Assembly: GCA_002320775.1 (NCBI GenBank)
Contig: DCKY01000201.1
Coordinates: 1-21,385, forward strand
Origin: Planctomycetes bacterium UBA1662
Lineage (GTDB): Bacteria > Planctomycetota > UBA8108
Reading direction: 5' to 3'
Length of the DNA: 21,385 nt
In this document: positions 6,833 to 14,459 of the stretch, piece by piece
Position numbering within the stretch: the first letter of the stretch is position 1
Layout: every line of letters begins with the position of its first letter
Notes under the pieces: model-generated
What the model saw: only the letters and a program-made list of their open reading frames with translations
Databases searched by the model: none
Told to the model about the DNA's origin: nothing
Translations under genes and position numbers: made by a program

Positions 6833-8566
6833 ATGTCTGACGAAAAACCAAACGATGAGACCCCAGAAGAGGGCCAGGCCTCTCAGCCTGTCTCAGAGGA
6901 GGAGCATCAAGCCGCACTGGCCCAATTAGCGGCTCTTCAGGACCAGCTCAAGCAACAGCAGAGCGGGGCGCCTGGCGAGCCGGGCGGCTATCCGCCCGGG
7001 TACCAGGACCCCGGAGCGTCCTACCAAGGGCAGTCGCTGGAGGAGCTCGCCGGCGCCGAAGACATCGAGGAAGGTGAAGAGATCTTCGCCCGCCCCGCGT
7101 TTCTGACCGAGATGCCCTATTGGGCGGTTTCCGCCGTCCTGCATGTTGTCCTGTTATTCATCCTGGTTGGCATGGTCATTTCTCAGCGAGAGGAGAGAAA
7201 AGCAGCCCCGCCGGTTTCCATGAGGGCCGCTCCTCCACCCATCCCGTACGATCCGACCAAGAAGAAGGCTATGGAGCGGAAAATTGAAATACCCAAGCCC
7301 ATCATTCCCGACATTCCTGTCGTCAAGCGGAAGATCGAAGAGCCTACAGTTGATATCCCTAAAGGCACCGACCTGCTGAATCAGAGTAACGTCAACATGC
7401 AGGCGACCTTCATCAACGATGCCATCGGCGTTGGCGGAGGGGCCGCCGGAGCCTACGGAGAAAGAACCGGGAAGGGCGCCTTGATTCGCGAGGGGGGGAG
7501 CGAGGCGACGGAGAGCGCCGTGAGGGCTGCCCTTGAGTGGCTCTATCGCCACCAGCATCCGGATGGAAGCTGGCGTGGTCACGGCTTTATTCAGCAATGC
7601 AAGGATGGCGGCTGCCGAAGCGGCGCCGCAAACGACAAAGACCAGGCCATCGGGCTCACCGGGCTCGCGGTGCTGGCCTTCACCGGTGCGGGGCACAGCC
7701 ACCTCTATTCCGATGTCCCCAAATTCAGAACCTGCCTCAAGAAGGCGACCAAGTACCTTATCTCCACCCAGACAAACGGCGGTGGGCCGACCAAGATGGG
7801 GCGCTTCGGTAATCGAGATGGTCACAAATCCATGTACCTCCATTCAATAGCCACGATGGCCATGGGGGAACTGCTGATCCTCTCCGGAGATGTCCTGTCT
7901 CTGAAGCGGCCAGTCAAGGCCGCCATGGAATACATCCTGAGGTCCAGGAACCCTGGGAAGGCCTGGCGGTATGGCTACAGGGACAATGACAATGACGTTT
8001 CCGTTACGGGCTGGATGATCCTCGCGCTGAAGACTGGAAAGATCAGCCGGCTTGGGATTGAAAAGTCCCTTTATGAAGAAGCCTTCCGGGACTCGATCGC
8101 TTATTTCCGGGAGCTCACCAACGAATACGGAATCACCGGCTACCATACTCGGGGCAAGGAGCATCAGCCCGTACCCTGCATGACCTCAGTCGGAGTCCTC
8201 TGCCGCTTGCTTGCCGGAGAAAAGCGAATCGCCGGCAATATCCGCCTCGGCGTTGACCAGATTGCCAAGCAGCCGCCGGAGTGGAAAAAGAAAAACCCCC
8301 AGTCGCCCTTTTATTACTGGTACTACGCGACCTACGCACTGTTTCAGTATGGAGGGACCGCATGGAGGAACTGGAATCCGAAAATGCAGTCCGCCCTTCT
8401 CGCCAGCCAGAAATCGGGGGGTTGCCAGGATGGCAGCTGGGATCCGATCATCAACTACTCCAAGCGAGGAGGCCGGGTGTACACCACGGCCCTCGGAGCT
8501 ATGACCCTCGAGGTCTATTACCGCTTCAGGAGAACCCAGGCCGGGGCGGGATTCTTCAAGCAGTAG
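6833..8566 (+). CDS. Membrane-anchored squalene-cyclase-like toroid protein
   Basis: A 577-residue protein of modular build. Residues 1-90 are acidic and Gln/Pro/Gly-rich. One membrane helix spans 95-117. Residues 126-180 are rich in Pro, Lys and Ile, like a TonB periplasmic linker, followed by a Gly/Ala stretch (about 199-209). Residues 225-575 form an alpha/alpha-toroid of the prenyltransferase/squalene-oxidase-repeat type, with repeated helices ending in QHPDGSW-like and CQDGSWDP motifs. The acidic DXDD motif of true type II cyclases is not seen at its usual place, so terpene cyclisation is doubtful and a binding or scaffold role is plausible. Similar proteins are frequent in Planctomycetota. 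ATG 6833 is the only start after the in-frame TAA at 6800; no clear Shine-Dalgarno is seen and a T9 run lies just upstream. Confidence 0.82.
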   Translation: MSDEKPNDETPEEGQASQPVSEEEHQAALAQLAALQDQLKQQQSGAPGEPGGYPPGYQDPGASYQGQSLEELAGAEDIEEGEEIFARPAFLTEMPYWAVSAVLHVVLLFILVGMVISQREERKAAPPVSMRAAPPPIPYDPTKKKAMERKIEIPKPIIPDIPVVKRKIEEPTVDIPKGTDLLNQSNVNMQATFINDAIGVGGGAAGAYGERTGKGALIREGGSEATESAVRAALEWLYRHQHPDGSWRGHGFIQQCKDGGCRSGAANDKDQAIGLTGLAVLAFTGAGHSHLYSDVPKFRTCLKKATKYLISTQTNGGGPTKMGRFGNRDGHKSMYLHSIATMAMGELLILSGDVLSLKRPVKAAMEYILRSRNPGKAWRYGYRDNDNDVSVTGWMILALKTGKISRLGIEKSLYEEAFRDSIAYFRELTNEYGITGYHTRGKEHQPVPCMTSVGVLCRLLAGEKRIAGNIRLGVDQIAKQPPEWKKKNPQSPFYYWYYATYALFQYGGTAWRNWNPKMQSALLASQKSGGCQDGSWDPIINYSKRGGRVYTTALGAMTLEVYYRFRRTQAGAGFFKQ

Positions 8567-8580
8567 CCGTTTGCGAACCC

Positions 8581-9168
8581 TCAGTCCGGCAGCCAGATTT
8601 CGGCTGTCTCGGTGGCGTCGATGGCTGGAAGGCTGGCATCTCTTGCCGTCCTGGCCTCGTGAGTTGGCGCTACCGGGTCTGAATGACGAGCATCGATCAT
8701 TGCCGAGGCGAGCACGTCACAGCGCTCATTGAGCTGAACGCCCGAATGCCCCCGGGTCCAGGCCCAGCTGGCCTGATGGGCAAGAGAGGCCTCTGCAAGA
8801 GCCTTCCAGAGGCCTGGATTCAGGAGGGTGCCTTTTTTCTTCGAGAAGCCCAGCCCGGACCACTTGGTGATCCAATTCGTCATTCCATTGAATACATATT
8901 CACTGTCCGTAACGACCGTGACTTTCGTGGGACCAGTGAGGGCGTTCAGCCCGGCCAGGGCGGCGGTCATTTCCATGCGATTGTTGGTTGTGTCGGGGGC
9001 TCCGCCTCCAAGCTCCAATTCCATTCCGCTGGCCCAGAGTATTGCTGCCCAGCCGCCCGGCCCGGGGTTGGGCCGACAGCCTCCGTCTGTGTAGATGATG
9101 ACCTCCGGCGATCCCGCCTCAAGGCGTGGACATTTCCTCAGGGATAGCCCAGGTTGCTGGGTGACCAA
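8581..9168 (-). CDS. rnhA: Ribonuclease HI
   Basis: Cytoplasmic endonuclease of 195 residues that cuts the RNA strand of RNA-DNA hybrids, for example primers and R-loops. The full catalytic set is present: D28 in YTDGG, E66 in NRMEMTA, D88 in TDSEYV, H141 in TRGHSG and D151 in ERCDVLA. A basic loop (SKKKG, 109-113) corresponds to the hybrid-binding protrusion of the E. coli type. About 40 extra residues follow the core, mostly polar and without a recognised domain, so it is somewhat longer than the common 150-160. The start is TTG 9168 with AAGGA 7 nt upstream; no in-frame ATG precedes the core. It ends only 14 nt from the convergent toroid gene and lies 44 nt behind the ThuA gene. Confidence 0.93.
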   Translation of the reverse strand: MVTQQPGLSLRKCPRLEAGSPEVIIYTDGGCRPNPGPGGWAAILWASGMELELGGGAPDTTNNRMEMTAALAGLNALTGPTKVTVVTDSEYVFNGMTNWITKWSGLGFSKKKGTLLNPGLWKALAEASLAHQASWAWTRGHSGVQLNERCDVLASAMIDARHSDPVAPTHEARTARDASLPAIDATETAEIWLPD

Positions 9169-9175
9169 TTGCGGG

Positions 9176-9180
9176 TCCTT
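9176..9180 (-). promoter_or_regulatory. Shine-Dalgarno AAGGA supporting the TTG start of rnhA
   Basis: AAGGA is spaced 7 nt from TTG 9168, the only credible start codon before the RNase H core. Confidence 0.6.
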
Positions 9181-9212
9181 GGTTCTCGGAGATGAATTTC
9201 TTTCGAGCGGGG

Positions 9213-10022
9213 CTACTTGGTTAAGGCCGCGTAGCCCTTTTTCGGTTTCCCGTCATCGCCAAGCTTGCCGCAGGTCCAGAGGATTCCCCGGGACAGCAGG
9301 TCAAGATAGGTCTTTTGCTCGACGGTCACGTTGTGATGCCCCAGCGTGATGCCGAAGGTCTTTGTTTTCCCGTAGGTGCTCGCCCAGACGCAGACCTGCT
9401 TCTTGACCTTCGGGTTGCCGGGCTTTCCGCCAATGCCCAGGGGAATGGTTCCTTTCAGGGGGGTGGTGATATAGAGCTCGCCTTGCGGACTGGTCCACGA
9501 CTTGGGGAAGGCCTTCATGATGGGATGCTCAGGCTTCGCGTTGACTACCTCGATAGGGAACTTCGGCCCATGGCGCCGAGACTGGACCCCGACCAGTTTG
9601 TCCCACTCCTTGGTCGATGTGTCCCGGAAGGTGTGCATGGCGCAATGAACCATGACGACCCCGACAGCGTTATCGAGGTGGGCCTTGACGATCTTGTTGA
9701 TAACCTCGGGATCTTTGAACCTTGCATGGCATTCGTTATGAACGATAACGTCGTAGCCTTTGGCCCAGTCGGGGTTGTTGTAGATGCTCGGCAGCCCAGA
9801 TCTGGGGTTTTCAAAAGCGATTGTCCACTTCACGTTTACGCGGGCCGAGACGCCCTTGGAGATGATGTGCTGTTGTTTCTTGTAGTCGTGGTAGCCGCCG
9901 CCGGTAATCATGAGCGCCTTGACTGGCTCAGCTTTCGGCTGGGAGGGGTCGGAATAAACGGGGCCTGCGGCAGGCAGAGTGAAAACAAGAGCCAGGACGC
10001 AAAGAATGCTGGGGAACTTCAT
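9213..10022 (-). CDS. Secreted ThuA-domain protein
   Basis: The frame opens at 10061, but the second ATG (10022) starts a clear signal peptide (residues 1-24: charged start, hydrophobic core, then AAG-PVYSDP), with GAGG about 11 nt upstream. The protein is then 269 residues. The body is a ThuA-like (trehalose-utilisation, class I glutamine-amidotransferase-like) fold. It has the GGGYHDY motif (41-47) after strand 1, HNECHA (95-100) and VMVHCAMHTFR (123-133), followed by GHH near the C terminus. ThuA proteins in Rhizobium oxidise or modify disaccharides, while most secreted homologues in Planctomycetota are uncharacterised and often linked to carbohydrate use. A function in the periplasm is inferred. 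It is divergent from the suf regulator and may share a transcript with rnhA. Confidence 0.85.
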   Translation of the reverse strand: MKFPSILCVLALVFTLPAAGPVYSDPSQPKAEPVKALMITGGGYHDYKKQQHIISKGVSARVNVKWTIAFENPRSGLPSIYNNPDWAKGYDVIVHNECHARFKDPEVINKIVKAHLDNAVGVVMVHCAMHTFRDTSTKEWDKLVGVQSRRHGPKFPIEVVNAKPEHPIMKAFPKSWTSPQGELYITTPLKGTIPLGIGGKPGNPKVKKQVCVWASTYGKTKTFGITLGHHNVTVEQKTYLDLLSRGILWTCGKLGDDGKPKKGYAALTK

Positions 10023-10085
10023 CGTGTGTGGAACCTCGCTTGGAAATGAATATTCAACCATTCGTTCACAGTCTCAGGCGGGATA

Positions 10086-10132
10086 GTCGCCTTTAAGACT
10101 GGTTTTAATTCATGGGCGCCAAAATAGGCGAC
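10086..10132. repeat. Inverted repeat GTCGCCT / AGGCGAC
   Basis: Seven-base arms at 10086-10092 and 10126-10132 are separated by 33 nt, between the divergent ThuA and suf-regulator genes. The right arm is followed by AAAA and eight T. It could be a regulator site or an mRNA stem; no family match is claimed. Confidence 0.4.
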
Positions 10133-10160
10133 AAAATTTTTTTTATTCCCATGGATACTG

Positions 10161-10174
10161 CTACAATCTTGTAG
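10161..10174 (+). promoter_or_regulatory. Predicted -10 and overlapping palindromic operator of the suf operon
   Basis: CTACAA-TC-TTGTAG is a perfect 6+2+6 inverted repeat. It contains TACAAT (10162-10167), a good -10 element, 64 nt before the regulator ATG. The -35 position (10139-10144) is only a T run, so the promoter may need an activator or be weak. A palindrome covering the -10 suits repression by the Rrf2 protein encoded next, an inference from position. Confidence 0.55.
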
Positions 10175-10231
10175 TAATTTCTCGCTTTCAAATTTTCCAG
10201 CTTCGGACTTTCAACTGAAACAGGCTCTCTT

Positions 10232-10771
10232 ATGAAATTTTCTGCGCAGGAAGAATACGGCCTCAGGTGCATTCTCAGCCTCGCCCGGGGAGAGGCCAGC
10301 ATCAAGAAGCTGGCTGCAGGTGAGCCCGAAACAACCGTCCGCACCTACCCTACTGTCTCCGAGGTCGCCCGCCAGGAGGGAATTTCTATTCAATATGTAA
10401 GAAAGCTCTTTGGCCTGCTCGCGAAGGCCGGGCTGATCGAGGGGGTGCGGGGCTGCAGGGGGGGGTATCAGCTATCGAGACCTGTTGAGGAAATCACGAT
10501 CGCCGAGGTCCTCCAGGTTCTCGGGGGGAGGCTTTATGAGTCCGAGACCTGCAATCGATTTGCGGGTGATCGGAAATTTTGTGTCCACAGCAACGAATGC
10601 TCGCTGCGGTCGCTCTGGTCCGGATTGCAATTAATTCTGGATGGGGTCCTCGACAAGGTGACCCTGAAGGACCTTACCGGCAACGAGCGAAGTATGGGCG
10701 AATGGATCCAGCTCCATTCGCCTGAGATTCCCACCCTGGATCTTTCATCCGGGGCCAAACTGGAAGCCTGA
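10232..10771 (+). CDS. Rrf2-family (IscR/SufR-like) Fe-S regulator
   Basis: A 179-residue winged-helix DNA-binding protein. The Rrf2 start MKFSAQEEYGLRC, the recognition-helix region (TVSEVARQEG to QYVRKLF, 41-60) and the wing GVRGCRGGYQLSRP (71-84) are clear. Three cysteines, C107, C117 and C123 (CX9CX5C), sit where IscR binds its Fe-S cluster (CX5CX5C there), so cluster sensing is likely. Residues about 20-40 form an insertion between the first helix and the helix-turn-helix not found in typical members. It leads the suf operon, with sufB starting 20 nt later, and probably represses the operon when clusters are plentiful. The palindrome at 10161-10174 is a likely binding site. Whether to call it sufR or iscR cannot be decided here. 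Confidence 0.88.
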   Translation: MKFSAQEEYGLRCILSLARGEASIKKLAAGEPETTVRTYPTVSEVARQEGISIQYVRKLFGLLAKAGLIEGVRGCRGGYQLSRPVEEITIAEVLQVLGGRLYESETCNRFAGDRKFCVHSNECSLRSLWSGLQLILDGVLDKVTLKDLTGNERSMGEWIQLHSPEIPTLDLSSGAKLEA

Positions 10772-10791
10772 TAGAAGTGAAGACCTGAGAG

Positions 10792-12237
10792 ATGCAAAGC
10801 CCTACAGACCATCTGAATGAACTGGCCAGCCAGGACTATAAATACGGTTTCGTAACCGATATTGAGTCAGATTCAGTCCCCCCCGGCCTCAACGAAGATG
10901 TCATCAAGAAGATCTCTGCGATCAAGGAGGAGCCCGAGTGGCTTCTTGAGTGGCGCCTGAAAGCCTATGAGCATTGGCTGAAGATGACCGAACCCCGGTG
11001 GCCCAAGGTGGACTATCCGGAGGTCGATTTTCAGTCCATGGTTTATTACTCCAGCCCGAAGGCGAAAAAAGAGCTTCAGAGCCTGGACGAAGTTGATCCA
11101 GACCTGCTTGAGACCTTTGACAAACTTGGAATTTCTCTGGATGAACAGAAGAGACTCTCCGGCGTCGCGGTAGATGCGGTCTTTGACAGCGTTTCTGTTG
11201 CGACGACCTTCAAAGATAAACTCTCAGAGCTGGGTATTATCTTCTGTTCCTTTTCGGAGGCGGTACGCGAGCACCCCGACCTTGTAAAGAAATACCTTGG
11301 TTCGGTGGTTCCCTATAGCGACAACTTCTACGCGACATTGAATTCGGCCGTCTTCAGCGATGGCTCTTTTTGTTATATCCCCAAGGGGGTCAGGTCTCCC
11401 ATGGAGCTCTCGACCTACTTCAGAATCAACGCGGCCAACACCGGGCAATTTGAGAGGACCCTCATCGTCGCAGACGAGGACTCCTATGTCAGCTATCTCG
11501 AAGGATGCACCGCTCCGATGCGCGATGAAAACCAACTTCATGCCGCGGTCGTAGAGTTGGTCGCTCTTGATAACGCCCAGATTAAATACTCCACAGTACA
11601 GAACTGGTATCCAGGCGACGAAAACGGTAAGGGCGGGATCTACAATTTCGTGACCAAGCGAGGCGCTTGCCGCGGATCTGATTCCAAGATCTCCTGGACA
11701 CAGGTCGAAACGGGCTCGGCGATTACCTGGAAATACCCCAGCTGCATTCTCCAGGGAGACAATTCCGTTGGCGAATTTTACTCCGTCGCCCTGACCAAAA
11801 ATTATCAGCAGGCCGATACAGGGACCAAGATGGTCCATATCGGGAAAAACACCCGAAGCACCATCATCTCCAAGGGCATCTCCGCCGGGCGGGGTCAGAA
11901 CTCCTATCGCGGCCTCGTCAAGATCAACAAGGGGGCTGAAGGGGCTCGGAATTTCTCCCAATGCGACTCGATGCTCATGGGCGATCGCTGCGGCGCCCAC
12001 ACATTCCCCTACATCGAGATCAACAATCCCACCGCCCAGGTCGAACACGAAGCCTCGACCTCAAAGATCGGCGAAGACCAGATCTTCTACCTGAGGCAGC
12101 GAGGGATCTCCACCGAAGACGCCATCTCTATGATTGTGAATGGCTTCTGCAAAGAGGTGTTCAGGGAGCTCCCCATGGAATTTGCTGTTGAAGCACAGAA
12201 ATTATTGAGTATCAGCCTTGAAGGAAGCGTGGGCTGA
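10792..12237 (+). CDS. sufB: Fe-S cluster assembly scaffold SufB
   Basis: A 481-residue, full-length cytoplasmic SufB, the beta-helix subunit that with SufC and SufD assembles and hands over iron-sulfur clusters. Family landmarks run throughout: YSDNFYATLNSAVFSDGSF, the ARN-SQCDSMLMG region (about 390), and the C-terminal LRQRGIS-DAISMIVNGFCKEV stretch before the last helices. Several conserved cysteines are retained, including the one in VNGFC. ATG 10792 is accepted because the family N terminus starts here, although the ribosome-binding site is weak (GAGAG abuts the start). It is the second gene of the suf operon. Confidence 0.96.
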   Translation: MQSPTDHLNELASQDYKYGFVTDIESDSVPPGLNEDVIKKISAIKEEPEWLLEWRLKAYEHWLKMTEPRWPKVDYPEVDFQSMVYYSSPKAKKELQSLDEVDPDLLETFDKLGISLDEQKRLSGVAVDAVFDSVSVATTFKDKLSELGIIFCSFSEAVREHPDLVKKYLGSVVPYSDNFYATLNSAVFSDGSFCYIPKGVRSPMELSTYFRINAANTGQFERTLIVADEDSYVSYLEGCTAPMRDENQLHAAVVELVALDNAQIKYSTVQNWYPGDENGKGGIYNFVTKRGACRGSDSKISWTQVETGSAITWKYPSCILQGDNSVGEFYSVALTKNYQQADTGTKMVHIGKNTRSTIISKGISAGRGQNSYRGLVKINKGAEGARNFSQCDSMLMGDRCGAHTFPYIEINNPTAQVEHEASTSKIGEDQIFYLRQRGISTEDAISMIVNGFCKEVFRELPMEFAVEAQKLLSISLEGSVG

Positions 12238-12301
12238 GTTTCGGAAACGGCACCCGCAAAGACTGATCAAGCGCACCTATCAAACTCGTGAGAGCACAGG
12301 A

Positions 12302-13063
12302 ATGTTAGAAATTAAAGAACTCCAGGCGAAGGTTGAGGACACCCAGATATTGAAAGGTATCTCGTTGCAGGTGAACCCTGGGGAAGTCCATGCGGTGATG
12401 GGCCCGAATGGCTCAGGCAAGAGTACCCTCGGGAAGGTGATTGCCGGACACGAGGACTATCTCGTCACGGGCGGCTCGGTCGCCTACAAAGGCAAGGACC
12501 TCCTCGATATGGAGCCGGAAGACCGGGCCTGCGAAGGCGTCTTTCTCGCTTTCCAGTACCCGGTGGAGATTCCCGGCGTAGGCAATAATTACTTCCTCAG
12601 AACCGCCCTTAACTCCATTCGGAAATACAGAGGAGAGGAGGAGCTCGATGCCTTTGACTTCCTCGAACTTGCGCGGGAAAAGGCTGATCTCGTCGAGCTT
12701 GACAGGTCGCTGCTCGACCGCCCAGTCAACGAAGGCTTCTCGGGCGGGGAGAAGAAGCGCAATGAGGTGTTCCAGATGGCCGTTCTGGAGCCCACACTTG
12801 CGGTCCTCGATGAAACCGACTCCGGGCTGGATATTGATGCCCTGAAGGCTGTGGCGGACGGGGTCAACTCCATGCGAGGCCCGGACAGGGGTTTCATTGT
12901 CATCACCCACTACCAGCGTCTTCTTGAATATATCGTTCCCGACTATGTTCATGTCCTCCACGATGGAAGAATCATCAAGTCTGGAGGCAAGGAGCTCGCT
13001 CTTGAGCTTGAGGAAAAAGGCTACACCTGGATTGAAGAGGAGGCCGCCAACCCGGCCAGCTGA
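12302..13063 (+). CDS. sufC: Fe-S assembly ATPase SufC
   Basis: The open frame extends back to 12218 across the end of sufB, but ATG 12302 (GAGAG 7 nt upstream) gives the family start MLEIKELQA and a normal 253 residues. SufC is the ABC-type ATPase that dimerises inside SufBC2D and drives conformational change for cluster assembly in the cytoplasm. Walker A GPNGSGKST, the SufC-typical signature SGGEKKRNE (in place of LSGGQ), and Walker B/D-loop LDETDSGLDIDAL are all present, as is the ITHYQR H-loop. A 64-nt gap follows sufB and 43 nt separates it from sufD. Confidence 0.96.
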   Translation: MLEIKELQAKVEDTQILKGISLQVNPGEVHAVMGPNGSGKSTLGKVIAGHEDYLVTGGSVAYKGKDLLDMEPEDRACEGVFLAFQYPVEIPGVGNNYFLRTALNSIRKYRGEEELDAFDFLELAREKADLVELDRSLLDRPVNEGFSGGEKKRNEVFQMAVLEPTLAVLDETDSGLDIDALKAVADGVNSMRGPDRGFIVITHYQRLLEYIVPDYVHVLHDGRIIKSGGKELALELEEKGYTWIEEEAANPAS

Positions 13064-13106
13064 CCCCTTTTCTCGCGAGAGTGATCGGAGTCGGCGAATA
13101 CCTACC

Positions 13107-14456
13107 ATGACCGCACCCAACGCCGCAGACACCCAGACCTTCCTTGATGCTTACGCGGAGAGGGGGAAGGTTGATGGCCCCGAATGGCTGGCCTCCTATC
13201 AAGAAGAGTCCATGAAGCTGTTTCGCGCAGCCGGCCTGCCGTTGCCCGGAAGCGAGGAATGGAAATACACGAATCTTGCGGGCCTTCGGAAAAGAGAATT
13301 CGCCCTGGCGGGCGCGCAGCCTCAGCAGATCACGTCCACCGACTTATCCGAGCTCCTCATTTGTGATCCTGACGGCTTTCTCGCCGTGTTCGTCAATGGA
13401 GTCTTCAGCGCGGAACACTCAAGGCTCCCGGAGGCTGGCTCAGGCATCCAGGTTGAACCTCTCTCAGCCGCGATTGAGAACGGCTCGCCTGGGGTTGAAG
13501 AATTAGTAGCCAGCGGGAAGACTTTCGGGTTTGAGTCCTTTGCCGACCTCAACTCGGCGCTTTTTCACAGCGGAGCCTGGATCCATGTGACCAGGGGGGC
13601 GGAGATCACGGAGCCTCTCTACCTGCTCCACATTAGCGACTCCCCGGATGGGTCACTCATGACGCATCCGCGTAACGTTGTGTCCCTGGAAGAAGGCGCT
13701 CGCCTGACTCTTATCGAGGACTATCTCGGGCTCGGAGACTCAGCCTATCTTTCCAACCCCTTCACCCACTTTCAGATTGCCGACAATGCGGGGGCTGTCC
13801 ATTACAGGCTCGTCAGGGAAGGAGAGGGGTCGTTCCACGTTTCCAATCTGGGGGTTCGACAGGCAGGTCATTCCAGCTTCACTTCCCATTCTTTCTGTTT
13901 CTCCGGAGGCGTTGTTCGCAATGATGTCGCGGCTTTTCTTGAAGGGGAGGGGGTCGAGTGCACCCTGAACGGGCTTACCGTCGGCCGCGGCGAGGAACAT
14001 GTAGACAACCACACCCGAATTATTCATTCCCAGCCGAACTGCAACAGTTGGGAGATGTACAAGGCTGTCCTTGCCGAGAAGGCTCACGGAGTCTTCAACG
14101 GGAAGATTTACGTTGCCCAGGATGCCCAGAAGACCGATGCCAAGCAGAGCAACCAGGCGTTGCTGCTGTCGGACACCGCAGTGATGGACTCCAAGCCTGA
14201 GCTGGAGATCTACGCAGATGATGTCAAGTGCACACACGGAGCGACTGTTGGGCAGCTGAATGAAGATGGCCTGTTTTATCTCAGATCCAGGGGCATCGGC
14301 AAAGAAGCCGCTCGCGTGCTCCTGGTCTACGCTTTTGCCAGTGATCTTGTATCCGGAATTGAGCATCCGGGGTTGAAGGCCGGGGTGGAGGCCTTGTTGT
14401 TCGAGAAATTACCCGGCGACTGCGAGCCGGCTGGCGTTACGGTGGGAGCCACCTGA
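13107..14456 (+). CDS. sufD: Fe-S cluster assembly protein SufD
   Basis: The frame opens at 12897 inside sufC, but ATG 13107 lies in the gap after the sufC stop and gives a normal SufD of 449 residues. SufD is the paralogue of SufB and forms the SufBC2D complex. The family start motif LPGSEEWKYTNL (about 48-59) and the conserved C-terminal part CTHGATVGQL, with the histidine important for cluster assembly, followed by FYLRSRGIGKEAARVLL, are visible. Its ribosome-binding site is weak: a GGAG lies about 16 nt upstream. sufS starts only 3 nt after its stop, so the two are tightly coupled. Confidence 0.95.
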   Translation: MTAPNAADTQTFLDAYAERGKVDGPEWLASYQEESMKLFRAAGLPLPGSEEWKYTNLAGLRKREFALAGAQPQQITSTDLSELLICDPDGFLAVFVNGVFSAEHSRLPEAGSGIQVEPLSAAIENGSPGVEELVASGKTFGFESFADLNSALFHSGAWIHVTRGAEITEPLYLLHISDSPDGSLMTHPRNVVSLEEGARLTLIEDYLGLGDSAYLSNPFTHFQIADNAGAVHYRLVREGEGSFHVSNLGVRQAGHSSFTSHSFCFSGGVVRNDVAAFLEGEGVECTLNGLTVGRGEEHVDNHTRIIHSQPNCNSWEMYKAVLAEKAHGVFNGKIYVAQDAQKTDAKQSNQALLLSDTAVMDSKPELEIYADDVKCTHGATVGQLNEDGLFYLRSRGIGKEAARVLLVYAFASDLVSGIEHPGLKAGVEALLFEKLPGDCEPAGVTVGAT

Positions 14457-14459
14457 GTC

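Noticed and set aside
6833..8566. True squalene or hopene cyclase
   Set aside because: The protein is membrane-anchored by an N-terminal helix, and the catalytic DXDD is not seen, so only the fold is claimed.
11224..12048. Long open frame (274 codons) antisense to sufB
   Set aside because: It mirrors the codon structure of sufB, has no recognisable family and no supported start; sufB is a certain gene.
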